A DNA stretch of 64,000 nucleotides from Coptis chinensis (GCA_015680905.1 CM027381.1:63911501-63975500); one strand, 5' to 3'; numbered from the stretch's first letter, positions 1-11,700 are shown. Translations and numbers: made by a program. Notes: generated by a model not told the origin, from the sequence alone.

Positions 1-922
1 AAAGTTATGGTGGATAGTTGCCTGTCGAGTCCGGAGGTCTTCGCAGATAGTGTTGAGTGAACGCATGCCACGATGAATTACAACCATGTGTTCTGCATCT
101 GACCAACACCTCTCCAAGGCATCCGTATCAAAACAAGTCAAATCCTCCTCATCCTCCGAGTCATTCCCATTTCCCCCATCCTCCTCGTCATTCTCATTTC
201 CACCATCCTCCTCGTCCTCTTCTCTATCCTCAGGCAACCTCCAAACTCGTTGGAAACAATCCTTATAGATCCGAGGATTTCGGTGTAGGGTGATGTAAAT
301 CCTATCAGACGCCGGAGCTGCTCTCAACTTCAGCATGATCTTGGTTATTAAAACAGGGAGAGGTGCCATCAACTTTCCCACTCCCCTAATCATGCTAAGC
401 AAAAACTCTAAGATACAGAACTCGTACTTCTGCTCCTGGAGTATCCATAAAATATGGAGGCAGTTCAAACCGATGTCGCTGACCTTCTCCTTCCCCAAGA
501 CGCGTCCGACCAATCCATCGAAATGCGCAGCCGGCCGCGGTTGGTTCTCGAGGGATGCTGGCGAACACAATGCGATCTCGCATTATAGTTCCTTCCGGTA
601 ACTGCCACGTGCATCAACGGCTCTACCCCATTATATTGTGACTCGTAACGTGACATCGGATGGATTCTAGGCGAATGCCTAGAATCTCAGCTAACAACCC
701 AGTAGTTACTTCCTTCCTCCTCTTCGCCACCATAACAAAAATTCTACACCCCTCCACCTCCCTCGTTTTGTAAAACCGTCGGACTAAGTCTTTGTGGTAA
801 AAGGCTTCGGTCGAGTACCACAAGCTATTCCAGTCTCTACTGATCATTTCGTCACCGTAAAACGGTGCAAAGTGGTCGCCAGTAAATGCTTACTCCTGCA
901 AAATTCGACGTTGTTGAGCCAT
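1..922 (-). pseudogene. Retrotransposon-associated plant protein (putative plant transposon protein type), broken and cut by the left edge
   Basis: Reading the minus strand from an ATG at 922 gives MAQQRRILQE, then a TAA (892-890). The same frame continues through APFYGDEM and LVRRFYKT to LLAEILGIR before stopping at 623-625. A second frame is open for 194 codons from 582 to base 1 and leaves the window without a stop. It contains LVGRVLGKEK, a hydrophobic stretch around LEFLLSMIRGVGK and LMAPLPVLITKIM, then a Glu/Asp-rich tail (about 240-140) with two near-identical acidic repeats. The order of aromatic N-terminal block, LLAEILGI, hydrophobic helices and acidic tail resembles the domain often annotated as putative plant transposon protein in gypsy elements. 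At least one stop and one frameshift (around 585-625) make it a pseudogene. The family name is from memory; the open frame is seen directly. Confidence 0.45.
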
Positions 923-1684
923 TGGAGTGTTTGGAATGTAGTGGGGGTTGGAATTTAAGTCAACCGAATGAAACAACCAATGGTGGTGGTGCGGTGGTGG
1001 CGCGACAGCTTAAATTTTTTTAATTTTTGTGGGTTTTTGGTGATGTAAATTGGTGGATTTGGTGGTGGTTTGGTTTTAGAGAAGATTTGAATCTGGGCGT
1101 GGGTTTAATTAGGTTTCTTTTTTAATTTTTGGATTTAGGTTTTGAAGTTTTGGTTTTTGTTTGATAATGGCGGTTTGAGAAGATGAACGCGAATGTTGGG
1201 GCAAAGGTAAGGGCGCGGGTGCGCTGCCGGTGCGCGCGGGTTGGCCCAAGCCCAATTCGAAATTTTCTAATTTTTCGATTTTTCGCGACACTTCAAACTA
1301 ATATTGCCGCTTCGTTACCGGTCCGATTTTTGCGAATGAAATATGGAAATGATCAGGAGAGAATTTCCAATCCAATGATCCATAAAACACTCTATTCCGA
1401 CCGTGGATGACATATAAGATAGTGGAAAACGCCTCGAAGTGCGTGCATGACATACGTTATGCGAACGAATGAACTCTAAATTCATAGATTATGTCAACCC
1501 AAATCGAAATACAATTAAACGGCATAAGCAACTCTAATGGGACCTAAACATTATAGGACGGAAACACGAACACCCCACCCCCAAACAAATTTTTTTACAA
1601 CAATGTTTAGAAAATTTGTTTTTTTTTTTAAGTGGGTCTTTTAAAGTCAGATTCCAGAGACTTCCTAGATTACTATGTTTATTC

Positions 1685-1688
<4 letters not shown>
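923..1688. other. Non-coding stretch upstream of the left-edge gene
   Basis: I see no gene here. It contains T/G-rich runs (about 1010-1170) and a short CG-rich block at 1211-1240 (GGGCGCGGGTGCGCT) followed by CCCAAGCCCAATTCG. It could be the 5' leader of the minus-strand gene ending at 922, or internal retrotransposon sequence. Confidence 0.4.

Positions 1689-1732
<44 letters not shown>
1689..1732. repeat. (AT)22 microsatellite
   Basis: Uninterrupted AT dinucleotides fill these 44 bases. The run sits in the 3' untranslated part of gypsy element A and is probably length-polymorphic. Confidence 0.97.
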
Positions 1733-1736
<4 letters not shown>

Positions 1737-2130
1737 AACAATAAGCAAGAAATACATAATTCACCCCATAGAGAAACATGACTCAAAAATCCGAGAAAAC
1801 ATGCAAGAGTGGAAAACGTGAATTATGTTAAATGTGGACTTAGGATCCGGTACTTACAGCCACACACTCCATAGGGAGGGCCCGGTTACCTTAATGGTGC
1901 ACTCACCAATATCTGGAAATGAAAGGAATGCACCAAACACAACAAATTGAGTCATTTATAATCAGATACTCGAGACTTTGTCTAACATATGTATGAACAT
2001 GCAGTTTATCATATATCAACAACCAAAATAGTTGTGGATCATTCCATAAATAAATATCACAAAAAACATATCCAAACACAATCTAGCACCAAGATTTCCT
2101 ATGACACAACCTAGTGAAATGAAAGCGAAG
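1733..2130 (-). other. 3' untranslated internal region of gypsy element A
   Basis: No ORF is seen. On the minus strand it reads through GGTGAGTGCACC and CCGGGCCCTCCC to TAAGTACCGGATCC. I recall similar wording from the tails of plant gypsy elements downstream of the last ORF, which supports continuity with the ORF at 2131-2742. Confidence 0.45.
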
Positions 2131-2742
2131 TCAGATAACCCTATAACGTAACCTAGCATGCACCTTCTTTTTCATTTTTGAACGAGAGGGTGTTCTAGTA
2201 AATAAGTGTGAAAAAGTGAATGGTTGTGGAGAATATGGTGGATACGGATAAGTTGTAGAAGGAAAGAATGTAAACAATGAGGATGTGGATTTAGCACAAA
2301 ACTCATTCATAGTGTAGGTAGGGACTGTCTCAAGTCTGAAAATGAAGGTGTCAAATGGTTTGTCCAGCTGAAGTATTTGTTTACTAGGTGGATTTAAAAA
2401 ATTATGAAGCACAGGAGAAACAAAAGGATCGAGTGCAAACTCAAGATTCCTTTGAAAAGGTGGAAGGAGGGGAGTCGAGGTGGATGTTGTGCAAAGTAGT
2501 TCTTGATAGGGTGAATCATCACCTGCTCTAAGAAACTCATCGAATTCCTCATCTAGATTGGTCATATCCACGTTACTATGATAGTCCTCTATATCTTTGA
2601 GAAAGTCATCTATCTCATCCTCGTCCGTAATATGTGTATCGACTAGTGTAGGGGATGAAAATGTTGAGTCCTGAACTTCCAAAGGAAAGAAATTTGGGCA
2701 TATGATTATCGTGGAACGTGTTGTTGAAATAATCTCGAGCAA
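2131..2742 (-). CDS. Post-protease ORF of gypsy element A, acidic then Pro/Phe-rich
   Basis: This 203-codon minus-strand ORF lies just after the protease and has an acidic segment (DEDEIDDFLKDIEDY, DEEFDEFLRAGDD) followed by a Pro/Ser/Phe-rich segment and a basic end (SRSKMKKKVHARLRYRVI). In plant gypsy elements the region between protease and RT is a variable acidic linker. Here it ends in a stop and no RT follows. The start codon is arbitrary, because an overlapping frame from 2878 continues the protease more naturally, so a frameshift near 2620-2740 is likely. It is probably the remnant of a Gag-Pol linker. Confidence 0.5.
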   Translation of the reverse strand: MLEIISTTRSTIIICPNFFPLEVQDSTFSSPTLVDTHITDEDEIDDFLKDIEDYHSNVDMTNLDEEFDEFLRAGDDSPYQELLCTTSTSTPLLPPFQRNLEFALDPFVSPVLHNFLNPPSKQILQLDKPFDTFIFRLETVPTYTMNEFCAKSTSSLFTFFPSTTYPYPPYSPQPFTFSHLFTRTPSRSKMKKKVHARLRYRVI

Positions 2743-2799
2743 AGCTCTCGATCATGCTAACCTCTCCATCCATAGACGAATCTGTAAAATGTGTCTTTG

Positions 2800-3409
2800 T
2801 TTTAAAAACATTTACTTCAACAAAGAAGATGGCCAAAAGACATGGACATCGAACCATCACGGTAATTAATGAGCGCATTGGCAGTTGCCAAGAAAGGACG
2901 CCCTAAGATGATCGGGACAGAGTCGTTAGTGACTTCAGACGAGGATTACAAAATCACGGATAGTAGAAATCCTGAATTTTTACCAAAGACATTTTTTCGA
3001 CCACACCCTTAGGATACTTAATAGACCGATCGGCTAATTGCAACGTCATTTTAGTGGGTTGCATCTCGTCTAGACCTATTTGTCTATATAAATAAAATGG
3101 GAGTAAGTTAACACTAGCCCCCAGGTCTAATAACGCGGTCGTCATATAGGAATCTCCTAAGGTACATTGTACAGTAGGACGACCAGGGTCCTTGTATTTA
3201 ACAATTTCATTATTTTCAGATAGAGTTGGGAATTGTTCTGTTAAAAAGGCGTCTTTTGGTATATTGGTCTTACGCCTAGTAGTACACAACTCCTTAAGAA
3301 ACTTAGTATGGTGTGGTAGCTTTTTAATAGCTTCGAGGAAGGAAAGGTTTATAGTTAGATTCTTGAAAACATCCCTAATCTCCTCATAATTAGTATCCCT
3401 AGTTAACAC
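2800..3409 (-). pseudogene. Retropepsin-type aspartic protease of gypsy element A
   Basis: The minus-strand frame 3409-2954 contains VQCTLGDSYMTTALLDLGAS, in which DLGAS around 3128-3115 is the active-site motif (DTGAS-like), followed by VNLLPFYLYRQIGL. After a frameshift the reading continues to VPIILGRPFLATANALI at about 2925-2870, the conserved C-terminal ILG element of Gypsy proteases. The catalytic Asp is kept. The frameshift between about 2960 and 2930 inactivates this copy. Upstream lies gag in the same orientation. Confidence 0.8.
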
Positions 3410-5060
3410 GGCTAATTTTTGTGGAAACGGTGGTTTCTGTCTATATTTAGCAATGGTATCACCGGATGTTTAACCGTGGCTTTTCGTTTCTTAGGTTGTG
3501 TTGTAACCGGTACCTCTACAAAGGGTAGGTTCTTCAGTTTCTATTTCGTATCTAGTAAAATAGCCGGTGTAGGGCTATCGGGTAAGGTAACTATAGGCAC
3601 AGCTTATTTTGTTATCAACCACTCTGCCGAACGGAGAGTGGTGATGGCCTTTAGCTCACTTACATTTTCATATTCATTACTAGTATTATCGGTTACCTCA
3701 AAGGCGTGGTTTGTTATTTTAGGATTAGGTATTGCGGACTGAAACACACCTTTGGGTTGGGCTTTATCTTGGGCCAACCGTTGGCTTAAATTATTAACGG
3801 ATTGTAGAAGCTGCTGGTTAGATTGAGCCATGGTTTGGAAAAGTTTTGGCTCACTTGTATGAAGGTGTCAAGACGATCCGGTTGTGTGGGTGTAGTAGTC
3901 ACGTCAGTGGTGTGGATGAACTATTTCGCGTGAATTATTTATGGGTAGATTTTGTTATTATTATTTACCTAACGATACCTCTATTAGCATTATAATTATT
4001 ATAACTACCTTGACCTTGTCGAGGTTGCACTTGGTTGTTATAATTATTAAAATTACCCCCACTCGCCCTTGTCGTGGTGGAACTTGGTTAAAACCGTGCG
4101 TTGGCCTAACATATTGATTATTGTACCTGAGGGTGTGATGTGTTGGTTATTTCTCCAACCGGTTGGGATTTTGTCTCAAGGGGTGTTAGGTTCACTATTA
4201 ATGGAACAAGCCCGCTCATAGGCTATAGGATAGTGGAAGTCGGGATGCTCGGGGCTCCAAATGAAACTACATGGATTTGAATTTACATTCATGACGGGGA
4301 TAGGCTTTTGTTGAAACGTAAATGGCCTCTACCTTTTTAGTGAGTGATTCGATTAGAGTTTTAAGCTCGGGATCGTGTTTAATTTCAAACATACCGCGCG
4401 GCCTTAATCGTGTTTGATGAACTAGCGGAGCGGTGGATATCGCCACTACCCCCAAGTTGTTATTTTTCGCTTTAGTTTGATCCTCTAAAATTTTATAAGC
4501 CTCCGAGGCTCCTTTGCTTAAGAAACTACCCCCATTCATTATGTCTAGGACTTCTTTATGGTGGTGTAGAAGTCCTTTGAAAAGGCAAGAACTAACGGTC
4601 TTTCGCTAAGTTATGATGTGGACACTCTATAAGGAGATCGGTGAAACGATTCCAAGCCTCTCAAAAATGATTCATGAGGATTTTGTCGAAAAGAAATGAA
4701 TCTTGGAAAGCATCTCATCCGTCCTTTAGGGGGGGTAAAAATGTTTCATAAACAAATGAACAAGTTTAGCCCACGAAGTCCACGTAATTAGGCGCTTGGG
4801 CGCTTAACCAAGACGCCTTTATCGGCTAAGGTGAAAGGGAATACCCTGAGTTTAATTTGTTCCGCACCAACCGTAGGATGGTGGAATGTTGTTAGGACTT
4901 GTTCAATCCTACGATATCTTGATAAGGTTTTTCATGGTCGAAAACCATGAAAAACAGGTAACAAATTAAAAATATTTGGGGATTCGAAATCCCCCACCGG
5001 TCCGCTAGAACGATGCAAGATTTGGGGCTATCGCCAAGGCTTTATAAAAGTCCGAGAGAG
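3410..5060 (-). pseudogene. Gag of gypsy element A, multiply frameshifted
   Basis: Minus-strand fragments in gag order are: VFPFTLADKG (about 4850-4820); a block with LSAQAPNY (about 4800); LFMKHFYPP (about 4755-4725), which is core of the retrotransposon gag domain; KGLLHHHKEVLDIMNGG (about 4575-4525); a C-terminal block 4539-4267 with RGMFEIKHDPELKTLIESL; an Asn/Gln/Tyr-rich stretch (about 4130-3960); and 3831-3604 starting MAQSNQQLLQSVNNLSQRLA. Gag forms the particle that packages element RNA. Frameshifts and stops separate most blocks. The blocks parallel the gag at 10062-11165 in element B (for example GMYEVKRDP there, GMFEIKHDP here). Confidence 0.7.
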
Positions 5061-5728
5061 AGTCTCTCCTTTGTCGGCATTGGTCGCAGAGTATGTGGAA
5101 TAGTAGCTAGAGGTGCAATGAGTGGTATACTAGATAGGCGTGCTTGTTGATGTTGCCGTGTAATTATGCTCGGTGTTTTGTTCGACCGGCATCTTAATCT
5201 CATACAAGGCTAAGACCAAACTTAGCTAATTACGCCAACACTCCAAACAATCCGATATATACTAGTATAAACCTCTAACAGAGATCGCGAGGTGTGGAAG
5301 AAAGGAATACCTGATTTCGCCCTTGCCTCGCTTATGAATAGCGCCTTGTTTACGTGTTTCGGTATATATAACTAGTTAGAACACCGAAAAACTTGAAAAA
5401 TCAAAGTTCGAATCAAACATGTGGAAATCCGCAAAAGTCACTCGAGGCGGGTGCACTCGCTTAGGCGCTGTCGCTCGCGTAACTCCAAGTTACAATGTTT
5501 TAGGGCTGGTCGCTTCGAGATGGGGCGGGTCACGTCACGCCAAGGTTCCAGCGCATGGGCGCCAGTGTGCTTTCGCTTTGGCTTTCGGCTCGCGTATTTT
5601 TTTTCGCTGAACTTTTCAATGCTGAAACGGACAACCACAAATATGAATCAAACAAGGGTGGGTGGGTTTAATGGGACTTTAAGAAAAGTACTTATACTAC
5701 GAAAACAATGCGAAAGTGAAACTAAGAT
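5061..5728 (-). other. 5' leader of gypsy element A
   Basis: This is the untranslated stretch between primer-binding site and gag. It contains no supported gene. CG-rich words such as GCGCATGGGCGCCAG (5551-5565) stand out from the AT-rich surroundings; the short frames crossing it reflect that composition. Confidence 0.5.
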
Positions 5729-5741
5729 GGCAGCGGCGCCA
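5729..5741 (-). promoter_or_regulatory. Primer-binding site of gypsy element A
   Basis: The minus strand reads TGGCGCCGCTGCC two bases after the LTR end ATCA. Plant Athila/Tat-type gypsy elements typically have a very similar TGGCGCCGTTGCC site, where a host tRNA primes minus-strand DNA synthesis. This fixes the orientation of the element and the inner boundary of its 5' LTR. Confidence 0.8.
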
Positions 5742-5743
5742 TT

Positions 5744-7377
5744 TGATAAAACATAAAATGATAGTTTACCTACGAAATGAACAATGAAACTCAAAACGTA
5801 AGTAAACTAAACTATTCTATGTGCCTATATTTTATCAAAGATTCTACTCTCAATCCTATGAGATATAGTAGAGTAGATGATTAGTTCCACTCCTAGTCCT
5901 TCCGCATGCTGTGTTCTCTACGTATAAGTAATCTTAACTAAAAAGTCTAATGAGAGATTTATGAAAAGGCAACTAGACTACGATGCAACTAACCACAAGA
6001 TGCAACTAGTCGACTATTAGAACAACTATGGGAATGCTACGTCGATTCTATGATAAGGAGTTAGAGGGGGGTTGATTCCACCTTAACTCAACTTAATCCT
6101 ACTAACAATGAATCGTCGTAATCCGAATTGAACCGCCTGAGAGAAAATCAACTGCTACTCCTAATCCCTAATTACACATGGCATTTCTACCAATTCATAA
6201 CTAGCATGTGAACAATTACACCCATTCTCATGGTGAACTAATCATTTCTAGAGTGGAAAGGAAATTACGATGACTCTACAATAATCGGAATCAAGCTTTC
6301 ATCAAGGCTTCTCAACCCCCTCTAATGGGGGTTTAGCCGAGAATCATCACGCTATCATTCACAAAGGAATTCAAACAAGACATGATATAAAGATTGAAAC
6401 TTTGCTTGTTTAAACTCAATTCAAAACTACTAATGCAATAATTGAATTAAACTAATAATGACAATTAATTGAATCTACGAATTGAAACTAAACAATTAAT
6501 GGAAATGAAACTAACTTATGGAGAACACTATTTTATTAATCTAATGAATAATAAAACAATGATTCAAATACTAAATTAATAATCTAACTAATCTAAGTCT
6601 AGCTATCTACGTAATAAGGGAAATTATATCTACACAATTGTAAATGACAAGAATTGAAATTGGCAAACTAGCTATTTTATTAATCAAACTAATTAAGAAT
6701 AATGATTCTAAGAGTTTAATCTAAAACAAGAATTGAATTTAAACTAAACTTAATTTTATTACATGAAAACTAGATCTATAATTATCTATAGTTTTAGGTC
6801 TAACTAGCTACCATTAACAAAGAGTTAAGCTTTGGTTTTTATACTTTCAGATCCAAAAATCATGCATGGGCTTGGAGCCATGTTTTGGGCCAGAGAATCA
6901 GGCCCAAAACCCAATTCTTTCAGTCCAAAAAGGCCTCTTCAGCTGCAGTTGGCTTCAACAGACTTTTCGTCCACTTTTGCTCCTTTGATTGGGTAAAGGC
7001 TTAGACCATTGGAAAGCTCTTTCCGAGCCGGTCGGTTTGACATAATGTAGGCCCAATTCTGAGGTCTGAGTCCAAAGATACGGCCTTCGGAAGTTCTGCT
7101 GACTTTGTGTGCTGTTTCTGCCCGCGTCGACTTTTCAGCTTTTGACCGGGCTTTAGAAAGGCTTTGTCTTCTTGAATCTTTGCCTTTAATCACGGAACTC
7201 CTTAGTAACCTTTGCTCCTTTATCTCGCTAAAGTGGCACATTTCTACACATAATGGACTTTGGAGCCTGAAATGCATAAAAACACGTAATCAGTGTTAAC
7301 TCTTAATTATTACTCACATAATTGGTCTAAAAGTATGACTGTTATAGGGTTAAAACTACAGTTTTGGGCTCTTATCA
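5744..7377 (-). repeat. 5' LTR of gypsy element A
   Basis: On the minus strand it begins TGATAAGAGCCC (7377) and ends TTTTATCA (5744), giving TG...CA ends and 1634 bases, with the primer-binding site directly following. A second copy was not found in the window. Within it no gene is supported; AT-rich sequence dominates 5760-6830. Confidence 0.7.
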
Positions 7378-8476
7378 ATAGCCAAAATCTTTATCAGCCA
7401 TACCCATATGTTTCTGAGTATACGAGGGGCACAAGGAGGAAGAAAGAGCACAAAAGGAAGATTACAAGGAAATATCAGAGAGATACAATGAAGCACATCA
7501 TTCTGTTCTAAGTGAAAGAAGCTAGTGGAAAACAAGCATATCTAGTACTAATCAAGGATATACCACTGAGTTGAAAGAGAGAAGAAAAAAGTTGAACAGA
7601 ATAGATGGAAAAGCTAAGACAAAGGAAGAATTTTCTCTACAATACAGAATTTGAAGAAATCTTCCAAAGAAAAAAGCAAAACCCTTAGTGTTTTTTAGAA
7701 ACAACATTTGAATCCTTTTTACCTTTCCTTCATAAACCATAACCAAGCCAAGTTACTACCCATGACTTATCACTACAGTATGGTACAAAGTCTAGAATAT
7801 GTGAGAGGATGCTAAAGTGAAGGACCCGACACTTCATATGTGATTGACATTCTTTCCATGAGACTATTGTCATCTAGAAGTCTGTTTTTCAAGGTAGTAT
7901 GCGGGATGTTCGTATTCATTATTCTTTTCCCCACATACATGAGGTAAAATAGTATACCATCTTTTAAGGGATTCTTTTCTGAGAGCATGACCGGTGAGGA
8001 TTGAAAGTCGAGATTATCTGTCTAAAGGTAAACTAGGGATTCTATTTTTTGGATAGGAGAGTATTGGAGATTGATTAAGTACACACATAAGCCTTGATTG
8101 TGAATTTTGTCAATTTTTACTATCTCCCATCATAATCTATGAGTCTTTGCAGCAATGTAGTTAGCAATGGAGACCGTCTGTTGGAGTAAGCACTAAGTGG
8201 GTAACGAATTTCTCTCTCTGAAAAATACTATCATTCTTGAACATGTTATAGATTGATTTTGTGGGTATATCACCTGAAAACCCTCACGAAACTATAACTC
8301 ATCCTTGTTGGGGAACTTAAAGGTTTAAAGCCTTGTTGCATATGGTAAATGCAATCGCGGTGCCTACGAATGTGAGTTAGGATTTTATTTTTGTTATTAG
8401 GATGTAATTTTGATCACTTATCTATTTTTTTTTATCTTATTTGCTAAAAGACTAGCAAAAGGCTAGTTGGGAGTTG
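7378..8476 (+). other. 3' internal remnant of a plus-strand gypsy element, ending in a polypurine tract
   Basis: No intact gene. A purine-rich stretch (7420-7520) reads EGHKEEERAQKEDYK in one frame and may be a coding remnant. The end, GACTAGCAAAAGGCTAGTTG followed by GGAGTTG (about 8450-8476), lies immediately before LTR start TGATAAGTGCTC. This is the usual place and style of a gypsy polypurine tract. The region therefore seems to be the tail of an element whose 3' LTR is 8477-10007, and element A abuts it on the left. Confidence 0.5.
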
Positions 8477-10007
8477 TGATAAGTGCTCAAAAAGTGGAAT
8501 TTAACCCTCGATTATACATCTTGTTTAGCCATCTTAGTGGACTCATAGTGTTTGTAAGTTATATTTTATGATTCTACAGGTGAAAAAGATAGTTTTGTGG
8601 AATATTAGAGAGAAAGGGGTAAAATGAAGCAATTCAGAACATTAAGGATCACATGGGAAGCCCGTGGACAATCATGGAAAAAGCCAAGGAATTGAAGCTA
8701 TTAAATATGCGACTTGTACCTATTTTAAAGCCTATTTGGAAGCCCAAGGCCAGAGGATTCGTTGCTTGGGCCAAAGCCCGCAAAAGAGGATAGAAGGATA
8801 GAGCAGAATAGACAAAATAGACTTCCGCGTATGGGACGCATGAATCGCGCGTCCAAACGCATTGCTGGATCCAAAAAGCATGGATCGTGCGTCCAGATGC
8901 ATGGAATGACAATGTAGCCAATTCCTTCTCAGTTTTGGAGACTAAGTTGGACTCTGAAAGAATTTGATTTGTATTAGGAAACAAATGGCGGTTTGGAATG
9001 CTTCTAGAACTCATTGTAACCCTCTAAATAGAGGACCTAAGTGCCTCATGTAATTTGCCAATTCACTTATATTCTTGTCTCTAGAACTTGAGGCAGAGAG
9101 AGATTAATAATAAAAGTTTCGGTTTTAACTAGCCAAGTCTTAATAAGTTGGTCTTTCTAGTTTTATGTTCTTCGACTCTTCTTCTTCTCGTTCTTCGTGT
9201 TCTTATTTCTTTATGGAAGGCTAATCTTCTCTTTCAAGGGAGGAGATGAAGCTGAGGCTTAAGGTTTAATGATTCTTCTGGTTCATGGTGTTCTTCAATC
9301 ATGTTAGTTCTTTATATTTTTAGTTATTAGTTTCATTGCCCACACCAAGAGATGGAAGTATAGAATAGGTTTATGTTTTGCAATATTAATATCATGCTAG
9401 TGTTCTTTACTTTTCTTATAGTAGTATAGTTCTTTATAGTTAGGGAAGTATTCTTTGTGTTACCTTAGAAGGGGTGGCTTAGGGAGTGGCTACCTAGGGG
9501 AAGTATTCTTTATGTTTGCCTTAAGTGGTGATTCATTGAATGGCCGCCCTATTAGGAAGTACTCCTTGATGTTGCTCTCGATAATACATTGAATGGCTGC
9601 CTGAGCTTACATAAAAGGAAAGAAGATATTAATAGCATAAACATAGGAACAACCTTAAGTAGAGTTAATTGTTAACGATGTTTCGTCCAAGAGGGCATCG
9701 GCACTCTCTCAATTGCCTAATTGTAATCTACTTGTAAGAAAAACCATGAAGCAGAAGGTCATAGCTCAAAAGTATTGGTGGATTCTAATCTCTTGAATTC
9801 CCTCTCTTATAAATTCTTAATAGTTTAGTTACTTTAGTTTAGTTTAGCATTATAATCTAAAATCTCTGCAATCATAGTTTTTAATCCCTCAAACCCCCTT
9901 TCCAGTCCTGTCCTTCACATAACATACACTTAAAAGTGGAACAATACCCTACTCATCCTTTACTTATTGAGGGATAATTAGGTTTTGATACGCTTCTATT
10001 TTGTTCA
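8477..10007 (+). repeat. Gypsy LTR (plus strand)
   Basis: It starts TGATAAGTGCTC, related to the LTR start of element A (TGATAAGAGCCC). The right limit is uncertain; a plausible TG...CA end is TTTTGTTCA at 10007. No primer-binding site follows, so this LTR could be the 3' LTR of the remnant at 7378-8476 or the 5' LTR of body B after a deletion. It includes a CG-rich block near 8826-8853 (GGGACGCATGAATCGCGCG). Confidence 0.6.
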
Positions 10008-10061
10008 ACGACCATCATCCATCTACATCATCCATATACCATCCCATAAACACAAAAAGGA

Positions 10062-11165
10062 GTGTGTGTCACCATGCATAAAGGCAAGTTCACTTACTTG
10101 ACTGAATCTGAGGCATTCACATTCCTCCAAGAGTTAGCTGAGGATTCACAACAGTGGGGTATTAGTTCTAGTACCACCCCAATCTATGAGAGACAGACTA
10201 ATGAACCTAGGAAAGGAGGTATGTACGAAGTGAAGAGAGATCCCGATGAACTCAAAATTGTGTTGGATAGTCTGAACAATTTGACTAAGCAATTTGCTAC
10301 TTTTGCCTTAACATCTAATAAGGCCCAAAGTCAACACATGTCGTCTACTTCTAGTTCCGTGATGAGTGTGCAAAATAAACCAAATACTTTTCCGTGCACA
10401 ATTTGTTCAGGTCCAGACCACACTGCCCATTCATGTCCCATCTTTGTTCAACAACCTAAGTCCACCATGGAACAAGTGTGTGCCTTTAATGATTTTAGGA
10501 GAACACCCCCAGGAGCTTTTAGTCCAACATACAACAAGGATTAGAGAAACCACCCTAAATTCTCTTGGAGACAAAATTTGCCTCAAAACTAACAGTTAGG
10601 TCCACCAAGTTTTTCTAATAACAACCAAGGTAGGCAACAAAACCAATTCCCCATGAACCAGCAGATGAACCCAGCCCAATATAACCAGTACAACCCATCA
10701 TCTAGTTCCCAGTATGTTCTATCCCAACAACCACAAAGACAACCATGGGAAGAAGCCTTCCATAAGCTTGAATAACAAGTTAGCCAACAGTCTAACCAGA
10801 TTAGTTAACTCATTAACCTTGTAGCCGCTAGAGAGAAAGGAACGTTCCCAAGTCAACCATTGGCTAACCCAAAGGGGAACACCAAGGAAAATGCCTTTGA
10901 AGTTTCAAGTTCCCAAGACAATACTTTTCCTAGGAAAATGAAAGAAGTCACCACACTAAGATCAGGGAGACAAATTGACAATTAGGTTAGGATGCCAAGT
11001 GAGTCCACTACTCCAGCCCCACCTAGTCAAGAAAATGAGTCAACTGTAATCCTAAGTTCCAAGACTCCATAACAAAAGCCAGATGACTCCCATAGTAAGC
11101 TAGATTCCCATATTAGAACTGTCGTGCCAAAAGCCCCTTTCCCAAAGCATCTTACTAAAAATAAG
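10062..11165 (+). pseudogene. Gag of gypsy element B, C-terminal part
   Basis: The frame begins inside gag (FTYLTESEAFTFLQELAED), so the main capsid domain is absent. It continues with GMYEVKRDPDELKIVLDSL and a CCHC zinc knuckle CTICSGPDHTAHSC (C-x2-C-x4-H-x4-C) that binds nucleic acid. After a TAG at 10542-10544 the same reading continues with an Asn/Gln/Pro-rich region, further stops, and KEVTTLRSGRQI, a conserved sequence just before the protease. Several stops fit CAG-to-TAG or CAA-to-TAA changes. Confidence 0.75.
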
Positions 11166-11179
11166 AAAGATAAATAGTT

Positions 11180-11700
11180 TTATGAGATTATAGAGGTTTT
11201 CAAAAATGTGAGCATTAATATTCCCTTTCTCAGCGCAATTCAGCAGATCCCATCCTACACAAAATTTGTGAAAGACTTGTGCACTGTTAAGAGGAACACC
11301 TATGTCCCTAAGCAAGCCATTCTTGCTCCTCAAGCCACATCTTTAATCCACCAGAAAACCATAGTTAAACTTAAGGATCCTGAGAGCCCTACAGTCTCTT
11401 GCCACATTGGAGACAAGTTCAAGGGCAACGCTCTATTAGATCTTGGTGCTAGTGTCAACCTGTTACCTTATTCTGTTTATCAAGAGTTGGGCCTACAAGA
11501 TTTAAATCCCACAAGAGTCACCTTGCAATTAGCAAACTGATCTGTTAAGATTCTGTGTGGTATAGTTGAGGACATCTTAGTTAAAGTAGCTGACTTCTAC
11601 TACCCTGTAGACTTTATAGTTTTTGACACTCATGAGTCGGTAGATAATAGAATTCCAATCATTTTAGGCCGACCATTTCTAGCCACAGCCAATGCCTTGA
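11180..11700 (+). pseudogene. Aspartic protease of gypsy element B
   Basis: NIPFLSAIQQIPSYTKFVKD leads into VSCHIGDKFKGNALLDLGAS and VNLLPYSVYQELGL; DLGAS at about 11439-11453 holds the catalytic Asp. A TGA at 11538-11540 follows LQLAN; the same frame then continues to RIPIILGRPFLATANALI (about 11648-11700). The TGA fits a CGA-to-TGA change. Apart from that stop the fold is complete. Confidence 0.8.

Larger units (their letters stand above)
1740..7377 (-). mobile_element. Ty3/gypsy retrotransposon A (minus strand), gag and protease, no RT seen
   Basis: Reading right to left the order is 5' LTR (7377-5744), primer-binding site (5741-5729), leader, gag (about 5060-3410), aspartic protease (3409-2800), a final ORF (2742-2131) and a 3' untranslated tail. 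No reverse transcriptase, RNase H or integrase motif is visible. The element is therefore either a non-autonomous gag-protease type or a deleted copy. The 3' LTR was not found: no second copy of the LTR terminus TGATAAGAGCCC is seen left of 2131, so the left limit given is approximate. Gag and protease motifs resemble those of element B, which suggests the Athila side of plant gypsy elements. Confidence 0.7.

Noticed and set aside
5419..5756. Overlapping 60-110 codon frames in the gypsy A leader
   Set aside because: They result from the CG-rich block; no motif, and they overlap the primer-binding site.
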